From contig NZ_CAMIAN010000012.1 of assembly GCF_946221155.1 (NCBI RefSeq), positions 1-55,254 of the forward strand: a stretch of 55,254 nucleotides of DNA. The letters run 5' to 3'. The stretch comes from an uncultured Corynebacterium sp. Its GTDB lineage: Bacteria; Actinomycetota; Actinomycetes; Mycobacteriales; Mycobacteriaceae. The position numbers and the translations under genes are program-made. Below the pieces are notes generated by a model that made no database searches, was not told where the DNA came from, and saw only the letters and a list, made by a program, of their open reading frames with translations. Of the stretch, positions 35,048 to 46,100 are shown one piece after another; the stretch's first letter is position 1, and each line of letters opens with the position of its first letter.

Positions 35048-36502
35048 GTGACCCGTGAGCCTTTCAACCCCGATGACCCCCGCGCGCATCGTCGCGCGCG
35101 GGGAAACTCGGCCCAGAAAGACTCGGCTCGGAAGGAGCGCCTTCACTTAGCAGCGCCTCCACAGGTCAGCGGACAGGAAGCCGCACGCATCGGGGAGGAT
35201 TCCTGGCGGGGGAGCAGGCGGCGTCAACAGCAAAGCGCCCCGGGAAAAAGCACCGAAGGCCGCGAGAAGGGCGGTCGACATCGCGCGGATCGCCGTTACG
35301 ATCGCCGCGCTCCGGAGCGTCCCTCCGGTAGTCGCCCCACGGAACAGCAATTCCGTCGCAGGCGCATCGCGGCAGCAATTCTCGCGGCGTTTTTACTGCT
35401 TTGCGCTGCCGGAATGGGGGTGGCGGTTCAGAAGATCTCCCACGCCAACCACGAAGACCCGCAGGCGCACAACACGGTAAAGGAACCGGCGGATTTCGCC
35501 CCAACGGAAGCAGTGGCGATCCCACCAGCAGGCCCCAACGTGCAGGTTTCCCCTGCAGTGGCGCGCATCCCGCAGCACTTCCACCCGATCCGCGAGGTAC
35601 CGAAAGCAGGGCAGAACAAAACCCTCGAGCTGAAATCCAGCAAGCGCGACCGCCAGTACATCATTAACGTCCCGCGTGGCGCACAGACCTACAACAAGAA
35701 CTCGCAGGCAAACGCGAAGAACCCAAAGCCCCTCCCGCTGATCTTCGCATTCCACGGCTACCGCGAACAGGCCACCCAGATGGCGCGCTACACCGGTCTA
35801 GCAGGCAAAAAAGCGATTGTGGTGTACCCGCAGGGCATCGGCAACGCATGGGAGGGCGCCCCGTATGCGCAAGTGAAGCGCGGTGAGGACGTGCGCTTTG
35901 TCCGCGATATGCTGGATGCAGTGTCTTCCACCTACCAGGTAGACGCGAACCGGATCTACGCGACAGGCATGTCCAATGGCGGTGGTTTTGTAGGCAAGCT
36001 GGCCTGCGAGATGCCGGAAGAGTTCGCGGCCTTCGCGGCCGTATCTGCAGCCTATTACTCGGGCACGTGGCGCGGCTGCGCGGAGAAGGGGGCGGACCCG
36101 AAAAAGCCGGAGGGCATCCGCTTCAAGCGTGGAAAAACTACCCCGTACCTGGACATTCACGGCCGCAAGGACCAGACGATCCACTACGGTGGAGGCGAAC
36201 GGTACAAGGACGAATACCTGGGAGCCTTCGAGTTCTCGCAGCTATATGCCAGCCGCGCGCGCTGCGTGGGCGCGCCGATTGCAACCCGCGTGACGGATGC
36301 CGTGCAGCGCGTGCAGTGGCCGAACTGCGGCCAACACATGGAGGTCATGCATCTGGCCATCGGCGACGCCGGCCACACCTGGATGGGCGAGCGCACAGGC
36401 GAGGCTGGCGCGGGCGCGGAGGATCGTTCACGCGAGCGCCGCTCCAACGCAGTGACGGCGACCGGCGAAGTCGCCGCGTTCTTTGAAGCCCACTACCGGT
36501 GA
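35048..36502 (+). CDS. Membrane-anchored PHB-depolymerase-like esterase
   Basis: 484 residues from GTG 35048. The N-terminal 100 residues are basic and Arg-rich (cytoplasmic, disordered), followed by one membrane span (AAAILAAFLLLCAAGMGVAV, about 109-128). The outside domain is an esterase of the poly(3-hydroxybutyrate) depolymerase/LpqC type: PLPLIFAFHGYREQATQMARYTGLA, VYPQGIGNAWEG, nucleophile elbow ATGMSNGGG, Asp region DIHGRKDQTIHYGG and His in GDAGHTWMG. The natural substrate is unknown; cell-envelope esters are plausible. It begins 80 bases after dnaE2 and is not obviously SOS-controlled. Confidence 0.85.
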   Translation: MTREPFNPDDPRAHRRARGNSAQKDSARKERLHLAAPPQVSGQEAARIGEDSWRGSRRRQQQSAPGKSTEGREKGGRHRADRRYDRRAPERPSGSRPTEQQFRRRRIAAAILAAFLLLCAAGMGVAVQKISHANHEDPQAHNTVKEPADFAPTEAVAIPPAGPNVQVSPAVARIPQHFHPIREVPKAGQNKTLELKSSKRDRQYIINVPRGAQTYNKNSQANAKNPKPLPLIFAFHGYREQATQMARYTGLAGKKAIVVYPQGIGNAWEGAPYAQVKRGEDVRFVRDMLDAVSSTYQVDANRIYATGMSNGGGFVGKLACEMPEEFAAFAAVSAAYYSGTWRGCAEKGADPKKPEGIRFKRGKTTPYLDIHGRKDQTIHYGGGERYKDEYLGAFEFSQLYASRARCVGAPIATRVTDAVQRVQWPNCGQHMEVMHLAIGDAGHTWMGERTGEAGAGAEDRSRERRSNAVTATGEVAAFFEAHYR

Positions 36503-36535
36503 CGCCCCCATCGCAGCGTGCGTCCTTTTAGACGC

Positions 36536-37735
36536 TTAGGTAGAGAGGTCTACGTCGTCGTACGCGATAACCGGATCAGTCAGCCAGGCGACAGCGCGGT
36601 GGCGTTCGACGAGGGTGGAGTGATCCTGGGGCTGGAGGGTGCCAGGGCCGGTCTGGGAGGGACTATCGGACTGCAGCTCCACGGAAACCCATCGCAAAGA
36701 GTAGATGTGCTCCGAAGCATCGCAGATTTCCGAAAGGCTGCGCAGCGGCAGGGCGGACGCATCGCGCCCTTCGCGATCCACGGCGCGCAGAGCAGCCCGC
36801 AGGGCGGGAAGATCCACGGGGGCGAACCCGAAGACGTCAATGTCGATCAGGCCGACAGCCCAGGCCAGGAACTCGGCGGCGGTGTAGGCCCAGGCCAGCT
36901 GGTACGCATCGTCCTGCAGCTCCTGGCTATAAGACTGTGCCCCCTGTGCGGCTAGTGCTCCCTGGGCGGCCTCCGCATTGTCGAGGAAGGAACGCTCAAT
37001 CGGGGTGAGGTGGTCGAAGGCCCGCCGCGAACCCGCACGCAGCGCGTCGAAATCCACGGGTTCGCCGTTCAACACCGCCACGGCAACCGTCGCCACCACG
37101 GATAAGGTCACGGCTCGGTTGAAGACCTCCTCGGCGGGGCGCAGCAGCACCTCGACTTCGCTGCGCACCGGCGGCAGTGTCGTCGCTACCTGGAAACCCT
37201 TCCGCCACAGGTCAGCGCGCACGCGACGCATCCTCTCCACAGAGCCCGCGTGTTGCGGCACGGAGTTCGCCTGCGCTCCACTGGACTGGGAACTGCCGAC
37301 CAGTGCGGGGTCAAGCAGATCCGCGCCGCCTGCGTTGCGCACCGTGCCGTCGGCGAGGAAGAAGACCGCGTTGGCCTCGCGCGCCCAGTCTGCGAACTCC
37401 CCCAGGTGGGAGAAGTCAAAGTCATCGTTGCGTTCAAACACATAGTGGCGCCGCACGCTGTGGATGTGTTGCATCACCGAGTGGATGTAAGGGTTAAAGC
37501 TGCCGAAACGCTGCTCACCTTGCTCGGCGACGTAGCCTTCGAAGCCCGCCAGGTGCTCCAGTAGCTCACGAGTCTGCTTATCTTCGTCCTCGCTAGCGCC
37601 ATTGGCCGCATTCTTGAGAAACGGTCGGTCCGGCGAGTCGAAGCACAACTCGCGGGAGGCGATGGCGGGCTCGCCCGGCCCACGGAATGGCACGTCCGCA
37701 CGGACGGTGGAGTAAGCGTTCACGTAAATGCTCAT
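36536..37735 (-). CDS. DUF4272 family protein
   Basis: 399 residues, minus strand. The C-terminal half (about 165-380) has the DUF4272 pattern: RADLWRKGFQVATTLPPVRSEVEVLLRPAEEVFNRAVTLSVVATVA, then LTPIERSFLDNAEAAQ and an ending with YQLAWAYTAAEFLAWAVGLID and FGFAPVDLPAL. The first 140 residues are a separate alpha/beta part. No catalytic motif, signal or membrane segment. It is divergent from the S9 peptidase gene. Function unknown. Confidence 0.75.
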   Translation of the reverse strand: MSIYVNAYSTVRADVPFRGPGEPAIASRELCFDSPDRPFLKNAANGASEDEDKQTRELLEHLAGFEGYVAEQGEQRFGSFNPYIHSVMQHIHSVRRHYVFERNDDFDFSHLGEFADWAREANAVFFLADGTVRNAGGADLLDPALVGSSQSSGAQANSVPQHAGSVERMRRVRADLWRKGFQVATTLPPVRSEVEVLLRPAEEVFNRAVTLSVVATVAVAVLNGEPVDFDALRAGSRRAFDHLTPIERSFLDNAEAAQGALAAQGAQSYSQELQDDAYQLAWAYTAAEFLAWAVGLIDIDVFGFAPVDLPALRAALRAVDREGRDASALPLRSLSEICDASEHIYSLRWVSVELQSDSPSQTGPGTLQPQDHSTLVERHRAVAWLTDPVIAYDDVDLST

Positions 37736-37836
37736 GTCTTCACAGCATAGAGTCTCTTTGCTTCACCCGCACCAGCCTGTGCCCAAAGGAGAAACTGTTA
37801 GGTCAGTCGAAAGGGCTTCGCTAGAATATAGGATTC

Positions 37837-39630
37837 ATGCGCCATACGACTGTCCCTTCGCTAGCCCCCAACGGCACTGCCATCGCCTACATCGTGCGCG
37901 ATGGCGGATACCCTTACGCCGTCCAGGCAGCGCTCACCGAGGATGGCGTGGGCAAGGAACGCCCCGTGCAGCTGCCCATCGAAGGCCCCGTCACGCGTGT
38001 GCTTCACTCCCCGGATGCGCAGTGGATTGCCTGCGAAGTGTCCCCTAAGGGCTCGGAAAAGCTCGAGACCTTTACGGTATCTACGGACCCTGAGGTCGCA
38101 GGGGCGTCACCGCTACGAAACACCTTTGACGCCCGCACGCACCTGGTCGAATGGGACCGCGACAAGCTGGCGATGGACGCAGTGGCGGCCGACGGCATGA
38201 CGGAGGCGCGCCTGGTCGACCCGAATACGTCGCGCTACCAGGTGATGGACCGCCGCCTCGACGCGCTGCTCGTCGCCTCGGAGTCCGGGTATAGCCTCAT
38301 GCGCGTCGGCCCGCGCGGCAACCGCGAGCTGCTGCTGGTCAACCCTCAAGGCCGCTGGATGCCGCTGCTGCCGCCAGAGCCGGGCGCCACCACTGAGGAC
38401 GGGCGGATCCTGCCGATCACGGAGAGCCGCCTGGTGATCCTCGTGGTCACCGACCACGGGGCGGATCGCCGTCGACTCATGCGCCTGGTGGTGGACATCG
38501 AAAGCGAGCGCCCGGTGTGTATCGAACGCGAGGAGCTGATCAGTAACCCTGAGGCGGACGTTGATGAATTCGCTATCAGCGAGGACCTGTCGACCGCCGC
38601 GGTGCTGTGGAACCAGGCGGGCATTTCCAATCTGGAGCTGCTGAGCCTCGGCGATGAACAGCGCGTGCAGGTCCGCCGAACTGTCGAACTGCCGGGCATG
38701 GTCGCCGCGGGCCTGTCCATCACGGACGATGGCCAGCTGCTGGCACTTACTGTCGAGGGGCCGAATCTGCCGCCGACGGTGGAGGTACTGCGGCTGGAGG
38801 CCGGACGTGTAGAGCCACTGGACCCGGACCGCACCGATCGCCTGGACGAGCGCGCCCGGCAAGGTGACGTTCCGGAGCTGGTCTACTACACCGCCCGCGA
38901 CGGCCTGGAGCTTTCCGGCTGGCTGTATCTGCCGGAGGATCCCGCGCCGGGCCGTCCGGTGTATGTGCACCTACACGGCGGTCCGGAAGGCCAGTCCCGC
39001 CCCGCTCACCACGACGTGCTGGCGGACATCGTCGCCGCTGGTTACACCGTGTTTACCCCCAATATTCGCGGCAGCAAGGGGAACGGGCGCGCTTTCATTC
39101 ACGCCGACGACCGTTACGGTCGTTTCGCTGCGATCGACGACGTTGCGGATACGGTTTCTTTTCTTTGTGACGCCGACTTGTGCACCGCAGGGCGGGTATT
39201 CCTGGGAGGCCGCAGTTACGGCGGGTTCCTGGCTGTGCTGGCGGCCGCGCGCTACCCGGACATGTTCCTAGGTGTGGTGGATGCGTGTGGCATGACGAGC
39301 TTTGAGACCTACTACGAATCGACCGAGCCGTGGCTGGCGAGTGCGGCCTCCCCGAAGTATGGGTACCCGATGCACGACGCAGAGCTGCTGTGGGAAATCT
39401 CCCCGCTGCACAAGGCGAAGCAGATCACCACCCCGGTGCTGTTCATACACGGCGCCAACGACTCGAACGTGCCGCTGCAGGAATCCCAACAGCTGTACGA
39501 CGCGCTGGTGGAGCTGGGGCGAAACCCGCAGTTCCTGGAGGTTCCGGGGGAGGGCCATCAGTTCGTGAAGCCGAAGTCCCGGCAGCTGATCGGGGAGCGG
39601 ATCCTGGAGTTCTTCGCGGAGCTGAGCTAG
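37837..39630 (+). CDS. S9 family prolyl-oligopeptidase-type serine peptidase
   Basis: 597 residues. An N-terminal beta-propeller-like region (about 1-335) precedes the alpha/beta hydrolase domain: VYVHLHGGPEGQSRP (oxyanion region), nucleophile elbow FLGGRSYGGFLAV, Asp in LFIHGANDSNVPLQES and His in EVPGEGHQF. These proteins cleave short peptides after proline or related residues; no signal peptide is visible, so it is probably cytoplasmic. A tATAGGAT-type element precedes ATG 37837. Confidence 0.9.
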   Translation: MRHTTVPSLAPNGTAIAYIVRDGGYPYAVQAALTEDGVGKERPVQLPIEGPVTRVLHSPDAQWIACEVSPKGSEKLETFTVSTDPEVAGASPLRNTFDARTHLVEWDRDKLAMDAVAADGMTEARLVDPNTSRYQVMDRRLDALLVASESGYSLMRVGPRGNRELLLVNPQGRWMPLLPPEPGATTEDGRILPITESRLVILVVTDHGADRRRLMRLVVDIESERPVCIEREELISNPEADVDEFAISEDLSTAAVLWNQAGISNLELLSLGDEQRVQVRRTVELPGMVAAGLSITDDGQLLALTVEGPNLPPTVEVLRLEAGRVEPLDPDRTDRLDERARQGDVPELVYYTARDGLELSGWLYLPEDPAPGRPVYVHLHGGPEGQSRPAHHDVLADIVAAGYTVFTPNIRGSKGNGRAFIHADDRYGRFAAIDDVADTVSFLCDADLCTAGRVFLGGRSYGGFLAVLAAARYPDMFLGVVDACGMTSFETYYESTEPWLASAASPKYGYPMHDAELLWEISPLHKAKQITTPVLFIHGANDSNVPLQESQQLYDALVELGRNPQFLEVPGEGHQFVKPKSRQLIGERILEFFAELS

Positions 39631-39790
39631 CTGGTTAGCGGGAAAGAGGGTCGCAGCACACCCGCACGGCGAGATTCGGGGAAGCGTCCTATCGTGGAAT
39701 TGTTGGCCTCCAAACGGCGACCTACAAAAACCACGCTAATTCGCGGAAAAGGAAGCCGCGAAGAAACTCTGTGAGGAGAGCGATTTTCCC

Positions 39791-41068
39791 ATGGCACACC
39801 AGAAACGCCAGATCCCGAACCCCGTTGAGATTTTCGACCTGCTGAAGTTTAAAAAGCCCACCCTGGATTTCAAGGCCCGTCGTCTCAACGATGCGCAGAC
39901 CATCTGGGACCTGCGGGCCATCGCCAAGCGCCGCACTCCGGCCGCTGCATTCGACTACACCGATGGTGCCGCCGACGAAGAAATCTCGATGAACCGCGCA
40001 CGCCAGGCATTCCGTGACGTTGAGTTCCACCCGTCGATCCTGAACGACGTATCCAATGTGGACACCACCGCGGAGATTTTCGGCGGCAAGTCCTCCCTTC
40101 CGTTCGGCATCGCGCCGACTGGCTTTACCCGCCTGATGCAGACCGAAGGCGAGCTCGCGGGCGCGAGCGCTGCGGGGGCTGCGGGCATTCCGTTCTGCCT
40201 GTCCACCCTGGGCACCACCAGTATTGAGGATGTGCACAAGGCCAACCCGAATGGTCGCAACTGGTTCCAGCTATACGTGATGAAGGAGCGCGAGATCTCC
40301 TACGGGCTTGTAGAGCGTGCAGCCAAAGCCGGTTTCGATACCCTGCTGTTCACTGTGGATACGCCCGTCGCTGGCAACCGCTTGCGCGACGCCCGCAATG
40401 GTTTTTCGATCCCACCGGAGATCTCCCTGGGAACCGTTGTCAACGCTATCCCGCGCCCCTGGTGGTGGTGGGACTTCCTGACCACCCCGCCACTGGAGTT
40501 CGCTTCCCTGACCAGCACCGGCGGAACAGTTGGCGAACTGTTGGACTCCGCTATGGATCCCTCCATCAAGTTCGAGGATCTGAAGACCATCCGCGAGATG
40601 TGGCCCGGCAAGCTGGTCGTCAAGGGCGTGCAGAATCTACCGGATTCCAAGAAGTTGGCCGACTTGGGCGTCGATGGCATCATCCTGTCCAACCACGGCG
40701 GCCGTCAGCTGGACCGAGCACCGGTGCCCTTCCAGCTGCTGCCGGAGGTCGCCCGCGAGGTCGGCAACGACGTGGACGTGGCTATGGATACAGGCATCAT
40801 GAATGGTGCGGACATTGTCGCTGCGATCGCCAAGGGCGCGAAGTTCACCTTGATCGGTCGCGCATACCTCTACGGCCTGATGGCCGGCGGCGAAGCAGGT
40901 GTGAACCGCGCCATCGAGATTCTGGCTAGCGAGGTGCGCCGCACCATGCGCCTGCTGCAGGTTTCCTCCTTGGACGAGCTGACCCCGGAGCACGTCACCC
41001 AGCTCAACACCCTGAACCTAAACCAGGTGAACGGTGTGCCCGAGGACGAGCAGAACCTGTTCAGCTAG
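39791..41068 (+). CDS. lldD: FMN-dependent L-lactate dehydrogenase / alpha-hydroxyacid oxidase
   Basis: 425 residues from ATG 39791, preceded by GTGAGGAGAG. It is an FMN-dependent alpha-hydroxy-acid dehydrogenase: AFDYTDGAADEEISMNRAR at the start, FQLYVMKEREI, LFTVDTPVAGNRLRDARNGF, and the substrate/FMN signature LSNHGGRQLDRAPVPF with the catalytic His-Gly-Gly-Arg. It oxidises L-lactate to pyruvate and passes electrons to quinone or oxygen. It stands alone without a lactate permease gene, so related substrates cannot be excluded. Confidence 0.88.
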   Translation: MAHQKRQIPNPVEIFDLLKFKKPTLDFKARRLNDAQTIWDLRAIAKRRTPAAAFDYTDGAADEEISMNRARQAFRDVEFHPSILNDVSNVDTTAEIFGGKSSLPFGIAPTGFTRLMQTEGELAGASAAGAAGIPFCLSTLGTTSIEDVHKANPNGRNWFQLYVMKEREISYGLVERAAKAGFDTLLFTVDTPVAGNRLRDARNGFSIPPEISLGTVVNAIPRPWWWWDFLTTPPLEFASLTSTGGTVGELLDSAMDPSIKFEDLKTIREMWPGKLVVKGVQNLPDSKKLADLGVDGIILSNHGGRQLDRAPVPFQLLPEVAREVGNDVDVAMDTGIMNGADIVAAIAKGAKFTLIGRAYLYGLMAGGEAGVNRAIEILASEVRRTMRLLQVSSLDELTPEHVTQLNTLNLNQVNGVPEDEQNLFS

Positions 41069-41078
41069 GCATGTTCAG

Positions 41079-42362
41079 CTAGTCGCTGAACTTCATGCCC
41101 GCGTCGCTCAGGCGGCGCACGTAGGGCACCCCCAGGCCGGTGGCCGGAGTGAGAACTCCGCCGCCGGTTTCGCCTTGGTAGGAGGAGCCTGTCGGCAGTT
41201 CGGCGTCACAAAGAACAAGGGTGAGCGCAGCCTCGCTAAGCATCAGGGACGTGCCCTTATATCCCGGGTCGGCGTCCAGGCTGATGGTCTGTTGGTAGGT
41301 GGCTCCGCTCGTGGCTACTCCGAAATGAGTGGTGTGGAAGAAACCGGCATCGCGTTCGGCCTCGGACGGCCCCTCGCCAGGCTCCGGTACCCAACGGGAG
41401 AGGAACGTGCGCAGCTTGTCCTGGTTCAGCGCCGCCACCGCAGTGCCCAGAACCGCGCCCATGGTGAAGGCGCGCATGCGACCCTTCAACCCCTTGCCGG
41501 TGTACTGGTATTCGCTGTAGCGCAGCTTATCGCCGTATTCGTAGCCGAGCAGCGCGTTCGAGCGGCGCACCACGCGCGTGTTGGAGCCCGCCATGATGAA
41601 GGGCCCGGCCCAGACGTCCTCGCTGTTGTCGCTAGCGCTAGAACCGCTGATGTCGCTTTCCCGCACTACACCAAAGTCTGGCTGTTTGCCTAGGTCCGGC
41701 TCGTTGGCGCGGTCAGGGGAGAGGGCGTACGGATCGGCCAGCATCCGCTTTTTCTCCGGGCTGCCTTTGGCAGCGGCGAACTGTTCGCGCATCGAGTCGA
41801 CCGTGCCGCCGGATAGCCCACCCTTCATCTTCACGATCATGGTGGCGGACTTCAGGCTGTCCTTATTTTCGGACGCCTTTTGCCCCAGCAGCAGCATTCC
41901 CAGGTCACTCGGAACGGAATCGAAGCCGCAGGCGTGGACGATGCGCGCCCCGCTGGCGGTGGCTCGATCGTGGTAGGAATCAGCGGATTCACGCATGAAG
42001 AGCGCCTCTCCGGCAAGGTCGACGTAGTGCGTTCCGTGGGTGGCGCATTCGCGGACCAGGGGGAAGCCGTGGCGGTAGTAGGGGCCAACGGTGGAGATGA
42101 CCACGCGGGTATCGCGGACCATCTTCTCCAGGGAGCGATTGTCGCTGGAATCGGCGATGACCAGCGGGAATTCCTTGGCCCGGGGGTGCTTTTCAGCGAG
42201 CCGCTCACGCAGGGCCTCCAGTTTGGTCTGGTTCCGGCCGGCAAGAGCGATGCGCACATCGGCTGGGGCGTTGGCGGCCAGGTACTCGGCGGTCAGTGCG
42301 CCGACGAAACCGGTGGCGCCCATTAGGGTGATGTCGAAGCTGCGGGAGGGGGAGTTGCTCAT
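41079..42362 (-). CDS. Saccharopine-dehydrogenase-like / trans-acting enoyl reductase family protein
   Basis: 427 residues, convergent with lldD (10-base gap). The N-terminal Rossmann motif ITLMGATGFVGALTAEYL and AGRNQTKLEALRERL, then VISTVGPYYRHGFPLVRECATHGTHYVDLAGE and HACGFDSVPSDLG, identify the saccharopine-dehydrogenase-like reductase group that includes mycobacterial trans-acting enoyl reductases. Those act in lipid synthesis; this copy's substrate cannot be told from the sequence. Its start lies 30 bases from that of the divergent trmL. Confidence 0.87.
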   Translation of the reverse strand: MSNSPSRSFDITLMGATGFVGALTAEYLAANAPADVRIALAGRNQTKLEALRERLAEKHPRAKEFPLVIADSSDNRSLEKMVRDTRVVISTVGPYYRHGFPLVRECATHGTHYVDLAGEALFMRESADSYHDRATASGARIVHACGFDSVPSDLGMLLLGQKASENKDSLKSATMIVKMKGGLSGGTVDSMREQFAAAKGSPEKKRMLADPYALSPDRANEPDLGKQPDFGVVRESDISGSSASDNSEDVWAGPFIMAGSNTRVVRRSNALLGYEYGDKLRYSEYQYTGKGLKGRMRAFTMGAVLGTAVAALNQDKLRTFLSRWVPEPGEGPSEAERDAGFFHTTHFGVATSGATYQQTISLDADPGYKGTSLMLSEAALTLVLCDAELPTGSSYQGETGGGVLTPATGLGVPYVRRLSDAGMKFSD

Positions 42363-42392
42363 GGCTACATTTGTACCGGTTAGATTGGGGGA

Positions 42393-42908
42393 ATGACGTC
42401 AGAAAACCAGTTTGCGGGTGTGAACCCACCACTGCACGTAGTGTTCGACCGCCCGGAGATTCCCCCGAACACGGGCAATGCGATCCGCATGTGTGCAGGC
42501 ACGGGAGCTTCGCTGCACCTGGCTGGGCCGCTGGCCTTTAAATTCGACGACAAGCATGTGCGCCGGGCGGGGCTGGATTATCACGAGCTGGCAGACGTGC
42601 ACGTACATGAGGGCATCGATGAGGCGCTGGCTCACGTGACTGACCCTGTACGCGGGTCGGGTCGGGTGTTCGCGTTTACCGCGCAGACGGGTACGTGGTT
42701 TACGGAGGTGGACTACCAGCCGGGTGACGCTCTGCTCTTCGGCCCGGAGCCGACGGGATTGGCCGACGAGGTATTGGCTGACCCGCGGGTGACGGCGAAG
42801 GTGCGCATCCCGATGCTGCCAGGAAGACGGTCCATGAACCTATCGAACGCCGCGGCAGTAGCGACCTACGAGGCGTGGCGCCAGTTGGGCTTCGCCGGCG
42901 GGGTTTAG
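42393..42908 (+). CDS. trmL: tRNA (cytidine(34)-2'-O)-methyltransferase TrmL
   Basis: 171 residues, normal for TrmL. It is a SPOUT (SpoU) methyltransferase with the three knot motifs: FDRPEIPPNTGNAIRMCAGTGASLHL, LLFGPEPTGLADEV and IPMLPGRRSMNLSNAAAVATYEAWRQ. It methylates the ribose at position 34 of leucine tRNAs using SAM. A TAGATT element 7 bases before ATG 42393 suggests a leaderless message. Confidence 0.93.
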   Translation: MTSENQFAGVNPPLHVVFDRPEIPPNTGNAIRMCAGTGASLHLAGPLAFKFDDKHVRRAGLDYHELADVHVHEGIDEALAHVTDPVRGSGRVFAFTAQTGTWFTEVDYQPGDALLFGPEPTGLADEVLADPRVTAKVRIPMLPGRRSMNLSNAAAVATYEAWRQLGFAGGV

Positions 42909-43149
42909 AGCGGTGCCGGAAGGGCGCCAGTGCTGTCCGGTGAATTCGAAGTGAAGGTTCGAGTAAGAGTAGCCTAAATCAGCTTTCTACAAATTGAGCA
43001 GCACCTGTGAAGACTGTATTCTTATCCACATTGGGTGCGAGCTTGAAGGCTTAACCTTCATCTCGCTAAGAAGGAGTGGGTATCCGTTTTTTTCTTGGCA
43101 AGACTCAACAGCTGAGGTCGAAGAACGGATCTAAGGCTGGAAAAGGGTA

Positions 43150-46100
43150 ATGGCTCGCGTATTAACCGGTGAAAACCTTAAGTTGGCCGAAGATCGCCAC
43201 GGGGCGGCGCTTAGACGGGCATGCATCTCTCTTCTAACCGTTGCTGCCCTGCTGGGTGCACTCGTGACCATCGCGGGAGCCATTGGAGGAATAAATGTTC
43301 CTCCGGCGCAGGCGCAGACTCCAACGGGAAACTGTAAAGAAGAGCAACTGCTAGATACGCAGCTCTACACACCTCTTTCGGATGCGAGGAATGACGAAGA
43401 TCTAAAGCAAGTTGCAGATACCGCCAAGAGCAACGCCAAGAGGTTCCGCATTAACATCAAGAGTGGTACGCGGGGTGTGGATCTGCCGCTGACCCGGGTA
43501 GAAATTAGCACTACAAGGCCCTCAAATGTGGATCTAGGTGGGTTCTTTGTTACTAAGAAGGAGACCAGCAACGGGGTTGAATACAACTCGTCTACCACGC
43601 CACCGCCCGGAGGCGGTCGGATCGGCACCAACGGTAAGGCTGTGCAAACCACCGGTATTACGGTGCAAGGTCGTAATGGCACAGGGAAGGTAAATTCCGT
43701 CTCTTTTGACCTTGAAGGTACACGGACGGGATTCAATACTTGGCCAGGAAATACCCTACAAGTGTTGACGAACGCGCCGACGACAAACGGTAGCGATTAC
43801 TCGGTCAAGGTTTATGGCATTGTGTCCGTGCCGTGTAAGTGTGAGGAGGCGACAACCCGTAAACCTCCCCGAGAGCTCACCCAGGACGAACTCAATAAGG
43901 GCACGGCTGTTTACGTGTCGGCCACGCAGAATGGTAGCCAGGCGGGAAACACGAGCACACAGCTCAACCTGCAGATCGAAGGTAGCAGTACTTTTACCCC
44001 CATCGGCAAGCCCTCCAACTGGGTGTACAACGCGCTGTCCTACAACACAAAGGACAACTGGATCTACGCCATAAGCCAGAAGAACCACAATTCGAGCCTC
44101 CAGGAATGCTACCCCGCGGGGCATCTTCTGCAGATCAACCCGGCCACGGGTGTGGTGTACGACCTCGGGCTGGTCAAGAATGCTCAGGGCGCGACCCTTT
44201 TTCAAAAGGCGACCAGCGGAAATCCAAACGACCTGGATCAAATCAACACCGGCACCTTTGACCTACGTGGATCGAATGAAGTGATGTGGGTAGGCAACAC
44301 CTCAACATCTGGTAGCCGACAGCTGTATAAGATTCCCCTGCCAGCGGTAGGTGCGAAGGATCCACGTGGCGAGATTGCCCGCGATCGATACAACGTACCT
44401 TTCCAAGCTGGAGCAGAGGATCATGTTGTTCTCCCCAGTGTCCCACAGTACCTCTGGGGTCTGGTGAGTCCCGCCCGCATGCAGCAAGACGGGGCGAACC
44501 CAAGGACAGCCGTCATGTTTGAGCGCATCAACATGGATACGGGCGAACGGAAAACGTGGACTATCCCGGCGAATCAGCTTCAAGACCCGTCCGGTAATAC
44601 AGCGATTGCGGATAAAGTCTGGGGTAAAGCCTGGCTATACGGCAACGGCAACCTCGGCTTCGGTACCGGTGGCACTACTGCCGACCAGGTGGGTATGCAG
44701 ATCAGAGTGTTCGACCCATCCGGAGAAAGTCCACACTTCCAGCTGGTCTCTCGGCTGTCGAACCTTCCTGCTTCCTACAACACCGATGCAACGAGTAACC
44801 CCGGGGTGCAGAAACCCTCGGACCTTAAGGCAAAGAAAACTACTTTGGAGCCAGGAGATCCCCGCCTGGAACGGGTCTATGCTGCCGGCTTGCCCAGGGA
44901 CAAGAAATATTGGGCGCTGGAAGTTGAGAACATCGGAGAAGGTGCTTCGTCAGGTTTCACCTTGTACGACATTCTGCCGGCAACCTACGAAGGCCTCGTG
45001 GAATATAACCAGGTTGTTTACGAGGGGTACGACGGTGGGAATGTCCACACTCAACCTGCCACCACGAATCCTGAAACGGGTGAGATGACAAAAACCTACT
45101 TCTTCGGCCCCATGCCTGCCGGAGGTAAGGCGACCGTCATCATTGGCGCGACGTTGAAGTCCGGTGCGGAATGTCGCCCTAACACGGCGTCTGTGATTAA
45201 CCATGACAAAGACGAAGACCCGACGAACGATACTGCCTACGATTCCTGTCCCGGTGCATTGAGCAAGACTGCCATCGACACCAACGGTGACGGGAAGGTC
45301 GGCTTCGACGACATCGCTTCCGATACGGATGGTCAAGGCAACGTTACGTACACTGCTGCCTATGACGTGACGGTCAAGAGCTTTGATGACCTTAACGAAT
45401 ACGTTTACCCGGTGCCCACCGATACCCCGAAACTGCCCAAGGGGGCGAAGCTCACCGGTGCGGAGGTGTACTTCACTGATGAATACACGTCCAAGGACAA
45501 TCAACCAGGAAGCACGCCTTCGTGCGTGGTAAAGCCCGACGTGCTGCAAACGGGAAGCTTCCGGCTAGGCAACTGTGACCGAATAGATACCGGGGACTCC
45601 CCAGAAATGTGGGAAAAGCGCACCATCGACCCAGTTGGACGGCAGGATACCAAGAATGGCGACGGCACTCATCGGTACCGAGTCAAACTGAAGTTCACCC
45701 TTGATAAGGCAGAATACGATAAAGCTCGAACTGAATCGGCCGGAGGCGGAGAAGGTGGCGTCACACCCGGTGACGGTGACGACGCACCAGAGTGCAGTGC
45801 AGAGCGCGGCGGCTTCGCCAATAGCGTGAAGATGGGCGACCTCGAAGACGAGGGGTGCTATCCCGGACCCGATAAGACCCGTTTCTACCTATGGAAGGTC
45901 GATTCGGACTCCGCAGGAAACATCACGACTATCCCCGCGCGCGACGGCGACAAATACGGGGCGCAGTTCGCGATCTACGACCAAGACCCCACGGGACCGG
46001 CGGCGAACAAAATTGCCGACCTCAAGGTCACAGAGGATGGAAAGTACCTCTGGACTGAGCTGGACTACGGAACCTACTACTTGTTGGAGACGAAGTCGCC

